Shown here: in pieces, positions 17,814 to 27,554 of the stretch
How the letters are laid out: each line of letters opens with the position of its first letter
Position numbering within the stretch: the stretch's first letter is position 1
NCBI RefSeq assembly: GCF_022317005.1
Contig: NZ_CP081006.1
Coordinates: 2,852,001 to 2,916,000 of the forward strand
DNA from: Mycobacterium sp. IDR2000157661
GTDB lineage: Bacteria > Actinomycetota > Actinomycetes > Mycobacteriales > Mycobacteriaceae
DNA length: 64,000 nucleotides
Direction of reading: 5' to 3'
Program-made: the position numbers and the translations under genes
The notes under the pieces: model-generated
What the model saw: the letters and a program-made list of their open reading frames with translations, nothing else
Told to the model about the DNA's origin: nothing
Database searches by the model: none

Positions 17814-20041
17814 AGCCGAAGGCTGTTGGTCACCACGAACACCGAACTGAACGCCATCGCCGCACCCGCGATCATCGGGTTCAACAGCCCCGCCGCAGCC
17901 AGTGGCAGCGCCGCGACGTTGTAGGCGAACGCCCAGAACAGATTCCCCTTGATCGTCGACAACGTCTTGCGCGACAACCGGATCGCGTCCGGTACCGCCC
18001 GTAGGTCGTCGCGTACCAGGGTCAGGTCACTGGCCTCGATGGCGACGTCCGTGCCGCTTCCCATCGCCAGCCCGAGATCGGCCTGCGCCAGAGCCGCGGC
18101 GTCGTTCACGCCGTCGCCCACCATCGCGACCACCTTGCCCTGCGACTGCAGTCGCTCGACGGCGACGACCTTGTCTTCGGGTAGCACCTCGGCGATGACC
18201 TCGTCGATGCCGACCTGTCGGGCGACCGTGCGCGCCACGGCCTCGTTGTCACCGGTCAGCATCAGCGGTGTCAACCCGAGATCGCGAAGCAGTGCAATGG
18301 CCTCGGCCGAAGTCGGTTTCACGGCGTCCGCCACCACCAGCACCCCGTGCACGCGGCCCGCCCAGCCGACGGCGATCGCCGTCCGGCCTTGTGAATCTGC
18401 CTGCCGCATGGCGTCTTCGAGAGATTGCGGGAAGTCTTGTGATGCGAACAGCCGCGCGCGCCCGGCCACCACCTCTCGCCCTTCGACGGTGCCCCGCACG
18501 CCGAGCCCGCGCATGTTGGTGAAGGCTGTCACCGCAGGCAGCTCACCCAGCTTGTCGCGCGCACCGGCGGCGATCGCCTTGGCGATGGGATGTTCCGAAC
18601 CGTCCTCCACGGCGCCCGCGAGCCGCAGCACGTCGTCGGCACGTGAGCCATCGGCGTTGATCACGTCGAGCAGCGTCATCGCTCCGGTGGTGATCGTGCC
18701 GGTCTTGTCCATAACCACGGTGTCGATCCGCCGCGTGGACTCAAGCACCTCCGGACCCTTGATCAGGATCCCGAGCTGCGCGCCGCGGCCCGTGCCGACC
18801 ATCAGCGCGGTCGGCGTCGCCAGGCCCAGCGCGCACGGGCACGCGATGATCAACACCGCCACCGCCGCCGTGAGCGCCGCCGCGACGGAACCGCCTGTGC
18901 CGAGCCAGAACCCGAGTGTCGCGACCGCCAACACGATCACCACCGGCACGAATACCGCAGAGATCCGGTCGGCCAGCCGCTGCGCTTCGGCCTTGCCGCT
19001 CTGTGCCCGCTCTACGAGGCGGGCCATCTGCGCCAATTGGGTGTCCGAGCCGATCCGATTCGCCCGTACCAGGAGCCGGCCGTCGACGTTGACCGTGGCG
19101 CCCACCACCTGCTCGCCGGGGCCGACCTCCACCGGGACCGACTCGCCGGTCAGCATCGACGCGTCGACGGCCGAGCTGCCCTCGACGACCACTCCGTCGG
19201 TGGCGATCTTCTCTCCCGGCCGGACCACGAACTCGTCGCCGACCCGCAGCCGGTCGATCGGAATACGCTGTTCGACACCGTTCTTGCGGACGACGACATC
19301 CTTGGCTCCCAGCTCGAGCAGGGCGCGCAGCGCGGCGCCGGCCCGGCGCTTGGACCGCGCCTCGAAATAGCGGCCGGCCAGGATGAACGTGGTCACACCG
19401 GCAGCGACCTCGAAGTACACGTTGCCGGTGCCGGTGCCGTCGACGCGCGACAGCGTGAACTCGAACCCGTGCGTCATCCCCGGGGCACCGGCAGTGCCCC
19501 AGAACAGCGCGTAGACCGACCAGCCCAGTGCGGCCAGCGTGCCCATGGACACCAGCGTGTCCATCGTGGTGGTGCCGTGCCGAAGGTTCGTCCATGCCGC
19601 CCGGTGGAACGGCCACGCGCCCCACACCACGACCGGAGCCGCCAGCGTGAACGACAACCACTGCCAGTTGGTGAACTGCAGCGAAGGCACCATCGCCATC
19701 GCGATCACGGGGATCGTCAGCGCCGCCGAGATCAACAGCCGCTGGCGCAGCGGCGCGGTCGGATCCTCTTCGACCACCGCGTCGGCGACCTGGTCATCGT
19801 CCGGCATGCGGGCCTGATATCCCGCCGCCTCGACCGTCGCGACAAGCGCTTCGGGGCTCACATCGCCTGCATACTCGACGCTCGCCTTCTCGGTGGCGAA
19901 GTTCACCGTCGCGGTGACGCCGTCGATCTTGTTGAGCTTGCGTTCGATCCGGTTCGCACAAGAGGCACAGGTCATGCCCTCGATCGACAACTCGAGGGTG
20001 GCGGTGTCGGTGGCCGGGTTGTCAGTGGCCATGGTCGTCAT
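17789..20041 (-). CDS. copA: Copper-exporting P1B-type ATPase (CopA/CtpV-like)
   Basis: 750 residues from ATG 20041 ([11 protein letters not shown] 20032 is also possible). It begins with a heavy-metal-associated domain, GMTCASC at residues 22-28. Helices follow, then the actuator motif TGES, the membrane metal site CPC ([15 protein letters not shown]), the phosphorylation loop DKTGTITTG, the SEHP motif and [11 protein letters not shown]. The C-terminal helices contain YN and [11 protein letters not shown], the YN and M-x2-SS residues typical of Cu+-selective type 1B-1 pumps. It exports Cu+ from the cytoplasm. Its start overlaps the preceding secreted-protein gene by 20 bp, so it is the third gene of a copper operon behind a CsoR-type operator. 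Confidence 0.93.
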   Translation of the reverse strand: MTTMATDNPATDTATLELSIEGMTCASCANRIERKLNKIDGVTATVNFATEKASVEYAGDVSPEALVATVEAAGYQARMPDDDQVADAVVEEDPTAPLRQRLLISAALTIPVIAMAMVPSLQFTNWQWLSFTLAAPVVVWGAWPFHRAAWTNLRHGTTTMDTLVSMGTLAALGWSVYALFWGTAGAPGMTHGFEFTLSRVDGTGTGNVYFEVAAGVTTFILAGRYFEARSKRRAGAALRALLELGAKDVVVRKNGVEQRIPIDRLRVGDEFVVRPGEKIATDGVVVEGSSAVDASMLTGESVPVEVGPGEQVVGATVNVDGRLLVRANRIGSDTQLAQMARLVERAQSGKAEAQRLADRISAVFVPVVIVLAVATLGFWLGTGGSVAAALTAAVAVLIIACPCALGLATPTALMVGTGRGAQLGILIKGPEVLESTRRIDTVVMDKTGTITTGAMTLLDVINADGSRADDVLRLAGAVEDGSEHPIAKAIAAGARDKLGELPAVTAFTNMRGLGVRGTVEGREVVAGRARLFASQDFPQSLEDAMRQADSQGRTAIAVGWAGRVHGVLVVADAVKPTSAEAIALLRDLGLTPLMLTGDNEAVARTVARQVGIDEVIAEVLPEDKVVAVERLQSQGKVVAMVGDGVNDAAALAQADLGLAMGSGTDVAIEASDLTLVRDDLRAVPDAIRLSRKTLSTIKGNLFWAFAYNVAALPLAAAGLLNPMIAGAAMAFSSVFVVTNSLRLRRFSPNR

Positions 20042-20924
20042 CGCTGTGCTCCGCGGTGGTGGCGGGTGCCTGCTCAGCCTCGTCGACCGACACGGTGAAC
20101 TCCGCGGTGCGCACCACGTCGCCGTGTTGGAAGTCGAGGAACAGCCGGTAGTCACCCGAACTGGGGAAGGTGGTGTGGAAATCGATGTCCGGCCCGGCGG
20201 CGGTGGTGCCGTCACCAGATTCGCCCGCCGGGTGCACGTGCAGATACGCCAGGTCGGCGGCGCGCAGGGCGACGAGATGACCGTATGCGCCCAGATACGG
20301 CTGCAGATCGTCGGTCGGCGCGCCGTCGTGCGCAACCGACAAGGTCAGCATCGACGCCTCGCCGGCCTTCGGTGTACCGGTCAAGGTGACGGTGTAGCCG
20401 TCGACCGCCGACCGCGCTTGCACGGCGGGCAGGGGCCTGGGGTCGTAGTCGCCGCCGACGTGGATGTTGGCGCCCAGCGTCAGGTGCGGGCCGCCGGTGG
20501 GAACGAAGTCGGCGAATACCCGATAGTCCCCGGGGCGGCTCAGATCCGCCGGTACCTGCCAGTCGCCCGACGGGTCGAGCACCGGATGCAGATGCTGGTA
20601 GGCGGTCAGGTCGTTGCGCACGACGATCAGGTGCATCAGCTTGTCGTGCGCCTCGTCGTACCGGGTCACCGGTGTGCCGTCGGCGCCGAGGATGCGGAAA
20701 CGCAACACGGATTCGGGGTCGGCGGGGTAGATCGTCTCGGCCAAGTCGAGCGTGTGGCCGTCCTGGGTCGACTGCAATCCTGCGGGCGGCTCATCGGCTG
20801 CGGCGGGCGCGGTGTGCTGCGGCGCGGCGCCGTCGGGGCCCACGGTCTTGCCGACCCAGATTGCCACCGCGAACACCGTCGCGAGCGCGACGATGAAGGC
20901 GGCGATCCGGGTACCCGTGCGCAT
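20022..20924 (-). CDS. Secreted or membrane-anchored His-rich protein of the copper operon
   Basis: 300 residues with one N-terminal hydrophobic segment ([18 protein letters not shown]), either an uncleaved anchor or a signal sequence. The outer part has two similar beta-rich halves, each with a conserved His-containing segment: [15 protein letters not shown] and [13 protein letters not shown]. The tail is SDDDHGH. The His clusters and the position between copZ and copA suggest binding of copper in the cell envelope. I know such genes next to CopZ/CopA in other actinobacteria but cannot give a formal family name. The start (ATG 20924) overlaps the copZ stop (TGATG). Confidence 0.75.
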   Translation of the reverse strand: MRTGTRIAAFIVALATVFAVAIWVGKTVGPDGAAPQHTAPAAADEPPAGLQSTQDGHTLDLAETIYPADPESVLRFRILGADGTPVTRYDEAHDKLMHLIVVRNDLTAYQHLHPVLDPSGDWQVPADLSRPGDYRVFADFVPTGGPHLTLGANIHVGGDYDPRPLPAVQARSAVDGYTVTLTGTPKAGEASMLTLSVAHDGAPTDDLQPYLGAYGHLVALRAADLAYLHVHPAGESGDGTTAAGPDIDFHTTFPSSGDYRLFLDFQHGDVVRTAEFTVSVDEAEQAPATTAEHSDDDHGH

Positions 20925-21130
20925 CAGTCGGCCAGCCGGTAGCCCGCGTCTTCCACGGCGCTCTTGATCGCGGCCCGTTCCACCGGGGTGTCGCTGCCGA
21001 TGGTGACCACACCGCTGGCGACGTCGACCTCGACAGAGGTGACGCCGGCGATCTCGCCGATCTCCTCACGCACGGAGGTCTCGCAATGTCCGCAGGTCAT
21101 GCCGGTCACGGTCACAGTCGTCGTGGTCAT
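20924..21130 (-). CDS. copZ: Copper chaperone CopZ (heavy-metal-associated domain)
   Basis: 68 residues, one HMA fold. VTGMTCGHCETSVREEIGEI contains the metal-binding M-T-C-x2-C motif (Cys at residues 12 and 15). It carries Cu+ to the ATPase or to a CsoR repressor. ATG 21130 is chosen because it starts exactly at the domain and the CsoR-type operator lies just upstream; an open frame extends further but covers the dtd gene. First gene of the copZ-His-rich protein-copA operon. Confidence 0.92.
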   Translation of the reverse strand: MTTTTVTVTGMTCGHCETSVREEIGEIAGVTSVEVDVASGVVTIGSDTPVERAAIKSAVEDAGYRLAD

Positions 21131-21146
21131 GTCACCCACCATACCT

Positions 21147-21163
21147 ATACCCCTATAGGGTAT
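21147..21163. promoter_or_regulatory. CsoR-type copper operator
   Basis: ATACCC-CTATA-GGGTAT is a perfect 6+5+6 inverted repeat. It has the GC-tract flanked by TAT/ATA ends known from operators of CsoR-family Cu+ repressors. It lies 17 bp upstream of the copZ ATG on the minus strand and 56 bp before dtd on the plus strand. No csoR gene is present in the window. Confidence 0.75.
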
Positions 21164-21218
21164 GCAAACCCGCGCCGCCGAGGGCCTGCTTCCGGCGGGC
21201 GTGGCACCATCGGCGACC

Positions 21219-21650
21219 ATGCGAGTGCTCGTGCAGCGGGTTAGTTCGGCCGCCGTGACGGTCGACGGCGAGGTCGTGGGCGAGATCCGGCCGGACGGCC
21301 AAGGTCTGCTGGCGTTGGTCGGGGTGACGCACCACGACGATGCCGCCACGGCGCAGCGCCTCGCCGAGAAGCTCTGGCAGCTGCGCATCCTCGACGACGA
21401 GAAGTCCGCCTCCGACATCTCCGCGCCGGTCCTCGTGGTCAGCCAGTTCACCCTGTACGCCAACACCGCTAAGGGTCGGCGCCCGGCGTGGAACGCGGCT
21501 GCCCCCCGCGCCGTCGCCGAGCCGGTGGTCACGTCCTTCGCGGATGCGCTGCGCGCACTGGGCGCCCATGTCGAAACCGGGGTGTTCGGCGCCGACATGC
21601 GCGTCGAACTCGTCAACGACGGCCCGGTGACGGTGCTGCTCGAGCTCTGA
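21219..21650 (+). CDS. dtd: D-aminoacyl-tRNA deacylase
   Basis: 143 residues, the usual length. It starts [17 protein letters not shown] and carries both family motifs: [18 protein letters not shown] (the S-Q-x-T motif) and, in place of the canonical GN-x-P-V-T-I, the segment [13 protein letters not shown] at the end. DTD removes D-amino acids wrongly attached to tRNA. ATG 21219 fits the family start; a longer frame from 21162 would reach into the copper operator. It is divergent from copZ and convergent with the AIM24 gene (1 bp between stops). Confidence 0.93.
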   Translation: MRVLVQRVSSAAVTVDGEVVGEIRPDGQGLLALVGVTHHDDAATAQRLAEKLWQLRILDDEKSASDISAPVLVVSQFTLYANTAKGRRPAWNAAAPRAVAEPVVTSFADALRALGAHVETGVFGADMRVELVNDGPVTVLLEL

Positions 21651-21651
21651 G

Positions 21652-22557
21652 CTACTGCGTGGGCACCTGGGGTGCGCCCTCGGACGGCTGCACGATGACG
21701 AAACCCTGGCCGTGGAACGACACCTGAACCGCCTCACCGGACCCCCGGCCGATCAACGCCCCGGCCTTGAAGCTGGTCTTCAGCTGCGTCTGCAGATGTG
21801 CCGACCACGCCACCACCGCATTGGTATCGGCGAACGTCGGAGCCTCGCCCGCGTCGAGCACCACCGGCGGGCCGTCCGTGGTCAACGCCACCCATCCGGT
21901 ACCGCGCAGCGTGGTGTTGAACAGCCCGCCGGTCGCGATGCTGCCGCCCTTTACCCGCTCGATGTTCCAGTCCAGGCTCGACGAGAACGCCAGCACGTTC
22001 TTTCCGCTGATCGACACCCCGGAGTTGTTGAGGTTCAGCAGGTGCACGTCGTAGGCGCGGTCGGCGAGGAAGACGTCGCCCTGGCCCTGGCACCGCATCA
22101 ACGGCAGCCCTTCGCCGGTGAGCGCCTTCTTGATGAACTTCGAGGCGCCGCCGCCCTCGAACGCGAAGTCGACGTTGCCCTGATACGCCACCATCGAGCC
22201 CTGCCGGGCCATGAACGGTTCACCCAGCCGGACGCGCAGCAGCTTGGTGTTCTGGTTCCCGATCGGCTTCGCCTCCTTCTCGCTGAAGCGTCCATCGACC
22301 AGATCGCCGGTGATGCCCGCGAAGCCGTCGCCCCCGTGGTGAGCGGGGGCGCTCGCCTGGGCGGCGCCCTGCGGCTGTGCCTGAGATTGATGCTGCGGCC
22401 GGTGCTGCGCCTGTTCCTGGGGCGGTCCGCCCAGCGGCGCCCTACCCATCTGGCCCTGGTGGTGCACCTGATCCGTCCAGCGCTGCCCGTCCCACCAGCG
22501 GTACTCGTAGCGGCCCTCGGGATCGGGCCGCCAACTTCCATTGCTCGGTGCTGTCAT
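21652..22557 (-). CDS. AIM24 family protein with N-terminal DUF2510 domain
   Basis: 301 residues from ATG 22557. It begins with a short DUF2510-like motif, GSWRPDPEGRYEYRWWDG then QRWTDQV, found in many actinobacterial proteins. A Gln/His/Pro-rich linker follows (about residues 38-75). The remainder is the AIM24 beta-helix fold (LLRVRLGEPFMARQGSMVAY, then GNVDFAFEGGG). No signal peptide. AIM24-like proteins are of unknown role in bacteria. A TAGTTT hexamer 7 nt before the ATG supports the chosen start over 22602. Confidence 0.82.
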   Translation of the reverse strand: MTAPSNGSWRPDPEGRYEYRWWDGQRWTDQVHHQGQMGRAPLGGPPQEQAQHRPQHQSQAQPQGAAQASAPAHHGGDGFAGITGDLVDGRFSEKEAKPIGNQNTKLLRVRLGEPFMARQGSMVAYQGNVDFAFEGGGASKFIKKALTGEGLPLMRCQGQGDVFLADRAYDVHLLNLNNSGVSISGKNVLAFSSSLDWNIERVKGGSIATGGLFNTTLRGTGWVALTTDGPPVVLDAGEAPTFADTNAVVAWSAHLQTQLKTSFKAGALIGRGSGEAVQVSFHGQGFVIVQPSEGAPQVPTQ

Positions 22558-22564
22558 GGCCTCC

Positions 22565-22570
22565 AAACTA
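22565..22570 (-). promoter_or_regulatory. -10 hexamer, probable leaderless promoter of the AIM24 gene
   Basis: TAGTTT on the minus strand ends 7 nt before ATG 22557. Confidence 0.42.
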
Positions 22571-22595
22571 TGCGTTCGACTGGCATTCTTGGGCC

Positions 22596-22799
22596 ATGGC
22601 AAAGGAAATCGACCGCGTCCGGGCGCAGAGCGCTTTCGCGGTGGTCAAGCAGCATCCCGGGATGGTGTTGTTCGTCGCGTCGCCTGCGCTCATCGCGGTG
22701 GGGTTGGTGTGGTGGCTGGTCAGTCCCGCGCTAGCGGTGCTGCTGTTGATCGCCATGGTGGTCGCCGGCGGCGCCGCGCTGCTGCTCAAGCGCGGCTGA
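22596..22799 (+). CDS. Small two-helix membrane protein, function unknown
   Basis: 67 residues. A basic N-terminus (MAKEIDRVRAQSAFAVVKQH) is followed by two hydrophobic helices (MVLFVASPALIAVGLVWWLV and SPALAVLLLIAMVVAGGAAL) and a KRG tail. It is divergent from the AIM24 gene with 38 bp between start codons. A CATTCT hexamer lies 6 nt before the ATG, again suggesting a leaderless message. No family is recognised. Confidence 0.65.
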   Translation: MAKEIDRVRAQSAFAVVKQHPGMVLFVASPALIAVGLVWWLVSPALAVLLLIAMVVAGGAALLLKRG

Positions 22800-22881
22800 C
22801 CGGCGGTCGGGGCACCGGCCGGACGCCTCGCGACCAGAGTTCGCTGTGGGATGAAACTACGCTCACCAGTGCTGCAACGGT

Positions 22882-22897
22882 GTAATCATGTAATCAT
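22882..22897 (+). repeat. Two tandem GTAATCAT repeats at a start codon (operator candidate)
   Basis: GTAATCAT occurs twice in perfect tandem (22882-22889 and 22890-22897); the second copy runs into ATG 22896. Short tandem direct repeats over the promoter are typical of ribbon-helix-helix repressors, and the gene that follows may encode one. Confidence 0.55.
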
Positions 22898-23453
22898 GAG
22901 ACACATCCACCACGGCCGGCGCCGCCCAGGCGGTTGGCATCAGGCCCAGCAACCCGACGCAGGCGACGCGGCCGACTGGTTCGTCGGTCGCCTCCCGGAC
23001 GGCTGGTTCGACGGCGACCCCACCGTCGTCGTCGACCGCGAAGAGATCACGGTCATCGGCCGACTTCCCGAGTCCGAGGGCGAGGACAACGAGGCGCGGG
23101 CGGCAGGCAGGGTGGCGCGATTCCGTGAGGACACCCGCGGCGAGCGCATGCGCATCGCCGACGAGGCCGAGGCCCGCTACGGGCGCAAGGTGGCGTGGGG
23201 CGTCCAGGTCGGTGACGACGCCTCGCAACGAACCTTGTTCACCCACTTGGCTGTTCCGGTTATGACGCGGCTGCGTCAACCCGAGCGGCAGGTGCTTGAC
23301 ACGCTGGTCGACGCCGGCGTGGCACGGTCTCGGTCGGACGCGCTGGCTTGGTCGGTGCGGCTGGTCGGCGAGCATGCCGACGAATGGTTGGGCAAGCTGC
23401 GCGAGGCGATGCGCAACGTCGACGACCTGCGCGCCGAGGGGCCGCAGCTCTAG
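22896..23453 (+). CDS. Conserved protein, possible ribbon-helix-helix-like C-terminus
   Basis: 185 residues from ATG 22896; an in-frame ATG at 22851 is possible but lies before the direct repeats. The N-terminus is His/Arg-rich (MRHIHHGRRRPGG). The middle is acidic and contains WFVGRLPDGWFDG and DREEITVIGRLPE. The C-terminal part (VMTRLRQPERQVLDTLVDAG then VARSRSDALAWSVRLVGEHADEW) resembles a ribbon-helix-helix protein: a short strand, a helix, then S-R-S-D-A-L as helix start. I cannot name the family. It is convergent with the molybdopterin enzyme gene, with adjacent stop codons. Confidence 0.65.
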   Translation: MRHIHHGRRRPGGWHQAQQPDAGDAADWFVGRLPDGWFDGDPTVVVDREEITVIGRLPESEGEDNEARAAGRVARFREDTRGERMRIADEAEARYGRKVAWGVQVGDDASQRTLFTHLAVPVMTRLRQPERQVLDTLVDAGVARSRSDALAWSVRLVGEHADEWLGKLREAMRNVDDLRAEGPQL

Positions 23454-25616
23454 TCAGGCCCGCTCGACGCCGACGTACTGCGAACTCAGCGCCGACGTCT
23501 GCGACAGCGGATCGACCGGCCCGGCATCGACCAGCAGGTTGCGGTTCTGCCCGTAGGACACCGGGTCGGCACCGCCACGCGGATCGAAAATCCTCGAGCC
23601 CCAGCCGTGATCGACGATCACGACGCCGGGCCGCGGGCGATCGCTGAGCGCGGCAGGCAGCTCGATGGCACCGACGGGCGAGAACACCTTGACCAGATCG
23701 CCCTGGCCGACGCCGAGGTCCGCCGCGTCGTCGGGGTGGATCACGACCTCGCTGCGCTTACCCGACGGATGCAGGCCAGGCAATTCGTTGAGCCAGGAGT
23801 TCATCGAGTGCCGGCTCCGGCGGTTGGCCAATTGGAACGGATAGCCGACCGGCGCTTCCGGGGCCGGTTCGGCCAGCAGTTCGCGAGCGCGGGCGAGAAA
23901 CTCCGGCGGTGCCGCGTGCACCTTCTTGTCCTCGGTGCGCAGCGCTTCGCGGAAGTGACCGAACTCCCGCGGCCCCAGCACCCAGCCGTGCCGGTGCTCC
24001 TTGACCTCACGCCATCTGATCCTGCGGCCGTTGAACTTTCGCCCGGTCGCCACCACCAGGCGGTCTATCCAGTGCGGGCCGAACTCCAGCCCGCGCCTAC
24101 CGGTCAGGCGCGCCGCCGCACGGGTGGCCTTGATGAAGCCGTTGAGCCCCTTGGCCCGAAACATCGGCTTTCCCATCGCGATTGCGAGATCGGTGAAGAT
24201 CTGCCACTCCTGCCGCGCGCCCGGCGGCGGTTCGACGGCCTTGGCGCCGTAGTGCAGGTACGGCTCGTCGTGCATGTTGCTGGTGAACGCCAGCAGGTCG
24301 TCGCGCTCGAGCCAGTGCGTCGCGGGCAGCAGCCAGTGCGCGTGGCGGTGGCTTTCGCGCTGGACGAAGTCGATCGCCACCAGCAGATCGAGTTGCGCCA
24401 GCGCCGCGTCCAGCCGGGCGCCGTCCGGTCCGGAGACGACCGGGTTGCCGCAGTTGATCAGCATCGCCCTGATCTGCCCGCGTCCGGGGGTGGTGATCTC
24501 GTCGGGCAACTCGCTGATCGCATGCGCGCCGGCGATCATCTCCCGGCCCAGCAGCCGGCTGTGGTGCGGCCGGGCCTTGACCATGGCCGACATCCGGATG
24601 GCGTCGACATAGCCGGGTTCGTAGCGGCGGCCGCCCGGCCGGTCCATCCGGCCGGTGATGACGTTGAGGACGTGGCCCAGCCATTCGGCGACCGTGCCCG
24701 CCAGGTGCAACGACACGCCGGTTCTGGTGACCACCATCGCCCTGCGGGCGGCGGCGAAGTCACGCGCCACCTGCTCGATCCGAGCCCGGGGGAGATCGCA
24801 CCGCCCGGCCAGGTCGTCGAGGTCCGCCTCGGCGACCAGGGCGCGCAGATCGCCCACGCCCGTGGCGAGTTCGGCGCAGTCATGTTGATGCTCCAGGCCT
24901 TCGTCGAGCACCACCTTGACCATCGCCAGCAGCAGCGCCCAGTCTTGGCCCGGCCGCACCGCGAGGTGGATGTCGGCCTTGTCGGCGGACTCGGTGCGCA
25001 GCGGGTCGACGACGACGATCGTGGCGCCCTGCTTCTGGCGGTCCAACGCCCGCCGCCACCCGCCGGGCACGGTTTCCAGCCAATTCCACGCGCTCACCGC
25101 CGGATTCGTTCCGACCAGCAGGAAGTAGTCGCAGTTGTCGACGTCGGAGACGGGTGCCATCAAGATAGACCCGTACATCTTCTGCGCCACGACGTGCATC
25201 GCGTTCTGGTCGACCGAGCCGACGAAGTAGCGGCTGTGCGTGCCGATCGCGTCGAGCCAGCCGTTCATGAAGATGATGTTCGACGACGAGAAGCCGGACG
25301 GGTTGCCGTAGTAGACGCCGACCGCATCCGGGCCGCCCGCCTCGATCGCGGCGGTCATCCTCGCGGCGATGTCGGAGATGGCCTCCTCCCACGTCGCTTC
25401 TACGTAGGTGTCGCCCACGCGCCGCATCGGGTTCAGGATCCGCCGTGGGTGCTCGACGAGTTGGTTGGCGGTGCGCCCCTTGGCGCAGAAATCCTGCCAG
25501 GTGTGCGGGTTCTGCTTGTCGGGCGCGATCTTGGTGACACGGTTGCCGTCGACCGTCACCTCCAATCCGCAGCAGGCCAGGCAGTACCTGCAGAAGGTGT
25601 AGACCGTATCGCTCAT
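23454..25616 (-). CDS. Molybdopterin-dependent oxidoreductase, DMSO-reductase superfamily
   Basis: 720 residues from ATG 25616 (a GTG directly before it is also in frame). The N-terminus binds a [4Fe-4S] cluster with Cys at 9, 12, 16 and 44 (C-x2-C-x3-C-x27-C). The molybdopterin domains follow: DAVGVYYGNPSGFSSSNIIF, LLVGTNPAVSAWNW, VVVDPLRTESADKADIHLAVRPGQD in outline, and the C-terminal dinucleotide-binding barrel (NSWLNELPGLHPSGKRSEVV then IHPDDAADLGVGQGDLV). No Tat signal, so it is cytoplasmic like formate dehydrogenase or assimilatory nitrate-reductase relatives. No partner subunit is adjacent, and the substrate cannot be assigned. Confidence 0.86.
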   Translation of the reverse strand: MSDTVYTFCRYCLACCGLEVTVDGNRVTKIAPDKQNPHTWQDFCAKGRTANQLVEHPRRILNPMRRVGDTYVEATWEEAISDIAARMTAAIEAGGPDAVGVYYGNPSGFSSSNIIFMNGWLDAIGTHSRYFVGSVDQNAMHVVAQKMYGSILMAPVSDVDNCDYFLLVGTNPAVSAWNWLETVPGGWRRALDRQKQGATIVVVDPLRTESADKADIHLAVRPGQDWALLLAMVKVVLDEGLEHQHDCAELATGVGDLRALVAEADLDDLAGRCDLPRARIEQVARDFAAARRAMVVTRTGVSLHLAGTVAEWLGHVLNVITGRMDRPGGRRYEPGYVDAIRMSAMVKARPHHSRLLGREMIAGAHAISELPDEITTPGRGQIRAMLINCGNPVVSGPDGARLDAALAQLDLLVAIDFVQRESHRHAHWLLPATHWLERDDLLAFTSNMHDEPYLHYGAKAVEPPPGARQEWQIFTDLAIAMGKPMFRAKGLNGFIKATRAAARLTGRRGLEFGPHWIDRLVVATGRKFNGRRIRWREVKEHRHGWVLGPREFGHFREALRTEDKKVHAAPPEFLARARELLAEPAPEAPVGYPFQLANRRSRHSMNSWLNELPGLHPSGKRSEVVIHPDDAADLGVGQGDLVKVFSPVGAIELPAALSDRPRPGVVIVDHGWGSRIFDPRGGADPVSYGQNRNLLVDAGPVDPLSQTSALSSQYVGVERA

Positions 25617-25623
25617 CACGGTG

Positions 25624-25629
25624 AGCGTA
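25624..25629 (-). promoter_or_regulatory. -10 hexamer, probable leaderless promoter of the molybdopterin enzyme gene
   Basis: TACGCT on the minus strand ends 7 nt before ATG 25616. Confidence 0.42.
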
Positions 25630-25634
25630 CGGCG

Positions 25635-27554
25635 TCAGGCCTGTGTCATAGCCCAATAAGCGCCACGCTTAGCGAGCAGCTCGGCGTGGCTGCCGCGCTC
25701 GACGATCCGGCCGGCCTGCATCACCAGGATGACGTCGGCGTCGCGGATGGTCGAGAGCCGATGAGCGATGATGAAACTCGTTCGGTCGCGGCGCAACTCG
25801 GCCATCGCCTGGGAGATCAGCAACTCGGTGCGCGTGTCGACCGAGCTGGTGGCCTCGTCGAGGATCAGTAGCCGCGGCCGGGCCAGCACCGCGCGGGCGA
25901 TCGTGATCAGCTGCTTCTCGCCCGCGCTGATCCGCCCGCCGTCGTCGCTGATGCTGGTCTGGTACCCGTCGGGCAGCATGTGCACGAAGCGGTCGACGTA
26001 GGCCGCCTTGGCGGCCGCGATGACGTCGTCTTCGCTCGCATCGGGCCTGCCGTAGGCGATGTTGTCGTAGATGGTGCCGCCGAACAGCCACGTGTCCTGC
26101 AGCACCATGCCGATTCCCGACCGAAGCGACTGCCTGCTCACCGACGAGATGTCCACGTCGTCGACGAGGATCCGGCCGGAGTCGACCTCGTAAAACCGCA
26201 TCAGCAGGTTCACCAGCGTCGTCTTGCCCGCCCCGGTTGGTCCGACGATCGCCACCGTGCTGCCGGGTTCGGCGACCAGCGACAGATTCTCGACGACCGG
26301 TGTGCCGGGGGAGTAGCTGAACGTGACGTCGTCGAACCCGACCCGAGCGGGCGACCCGATACGCGGACGCACCCTGTACTCGGGCGACGCGGCCGCCGGA
26401 TCGGGCGTCTGCTCCTCGGCGTCGAGCAGATCGAACACTCGCTCGGCGCTGGCCACGCCGGACTGCAGCGTGTTGTACATGCCCGCCACCTGGGTCAGCG
26501 GTTGGTTGAACTGGCGGACGTACTGGATGAACGCCTGAATGCCGCCCAGCGTGATCTGGCCGGTAGCCACCTGCAGGCCCCCGACCACGGCCACCGCGAC
26601 ATAGCTCAGGTTGCCGATGAACGTGGTGCTCGGGCCGACGAGCCCGGAGAAGAACTGCGCGCCGAAGCTGGCGTCGTAGACGTCGTCGTTGTACTCGCCG
26701 AACCGCTTCTGGGCGGCAGCGCGGTGGCCGAAGGTCTTGACGATGGTGAAGCCGCTGTAGGTCTCCTCGATGTGGGCGTTGAGCCGGCCGGTGTTGGCCC
26801 ACTGCGCGACGAACAGGCCCTGTGACCGCTTGGCGATCGCCTTCGTCGCCCACAGCGACAACGGCACCGTGACCACCGTCAGCAGGGTCAGCAACGGTGA
26901 AATCGTCAGCATCATCACCAGCACTGCCAGCACGGTGAGCACCGAGGTCATCAGCTGGCTGATGGTCATCGACAGCGAGGTCTGGATGTTGTCGACGTCG
27001 TTGGTGACGCGGCTGAGCACCTCGCCGCGCTGCCGGGAGTCGAAGTAGGACAACGGCATCCGGTGCACTTTGTCCTCGACGTCGGAGCGCAGTGTCACCA
27101 TGGTGCGCTGCACCGCGACATTGAGCAGCCGGGCCTGCAGCCACACCATCAACGCCGCCACCAGATACAGGAACAGCGCCAGCAGCAGGGTGCGGGCGAC
27201 GGCGCCGAAATCGACGCCTCGGCCCGGGACCACGTCCATGCCCGAGAGCAGGTCGGCGAATGTCGTGTCGCCGCGGGCGCGGGCGGCCTCGATCGCCTGC
27301 TCCTTGGTCAGATTCGCGGGTAGTTGCCTGCCGACCACCCCGTTGAACAACAGGTTGGTGGCGTGGCCGAGGATCAGCGGGCCGACGACGCCGACCGCGA
27401 TACCGCCGACGCCCAGCAGGATCACCGCCGCGGTGAGGCCCCGTTGCGGCGTCAGCCGCTTCACCAGTCGGACCGCTGATCCGGTGAAGTCACGCGACCG
27501 TTCCGTGGGTGCCTGCACCATGCCGCGGATCGGCCGCGCCATCGGCGCGGTCAT
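25635..27554 (-). CDS. ABC exporter half-transporter (Rv1272c-like), catalytic subunit of a heterodimer
   Basis: 639 residues from ATG 27554, overlapping the upstream ABC gene by 4 bp (ATGA). Six membrane helices come first, with a large extracytoplasmic loop after the first helix (about residues 65-110). The nucleotide-binding domain has Walker [10 protein letters not shown], Walker [13 protein letters not shown] with the catalytic Glu, and the switch His in IIAHRLST. Its signature is ISAGE instead of LSGGQ. Paired with the other subunit, it would supply the intact catalytic residues. The M. tuberculosis pair Rv1272c-Rv1273c holds the same position; the substrate is uncertain (lipid or drug export). 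Confidence 0.88.
   Translation of the reverse strand: MTAPMARPIRGMVQAPTERSRDFTGSAVRLVKRLTPQRGLTAAVILLGVGGIAVGVVGPLILGHATNLLFNGVVGRQLPANLTKEQAIEAARARGDTTFADLLSGMDVVPGRGVDFGAVARTLLLALFLYLVAALMVWLQARLLNVAVQRTMVTLRSDVEDKVHRMPLSYFDSRQRGEVLSRVTNDVDNIQTSLSMTISQLMTSVLTVLAVLVMMLTISPLLTLLTVVTVPLSLWATKAIAKRSQGLFVAQWANTGRLNAHIEETYSGFTIVKTFGHRAAAQKRFGEYNDDVYDASFGAQFFSGLVGPSTTFIGNLSYVAVAVVGGLQVATGQITLGGIQAFIQYVRQFNQPLTQVAGMYNTLQSGVASAERVFDLLDAEEQTPDPAAASPEYRVRPRIGSPARVGFDDVTFSYSPGTPVVENLSLVAEPGSTVAIVGPTGAGKTTLVNLLMRFYEVDSGRILVDDVDISSVSRQSLRSGIGMVLQDTWLFGGTIYDNIAYGRPDASEDDVIAAAKAAYVDRFVHMLPDGYQTSISDDGGRISAGEKQLITIARAVLARPRLLILDEATSSVDTRTELLISQAMAELRRDRTSFIIAHRLSTIRDADVILVMQAGRIVERGSHAELLAKRGAYWAMTQA

Noticed and set aside
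17789..20335. Longer P-type ATPase reading frame starting at 20335
   Set aside because: The extension lies within the secreted His-rich protein gene; the chosen ATG at 20041 directly precedes the metal-binding domain.
23607..25871. Long antisense open frame of 754 codons opposite the molybdopterin enzyme
   Set aside because: It is the high-GC shadow of a clear enzyme gene and shows no domain or start signal.
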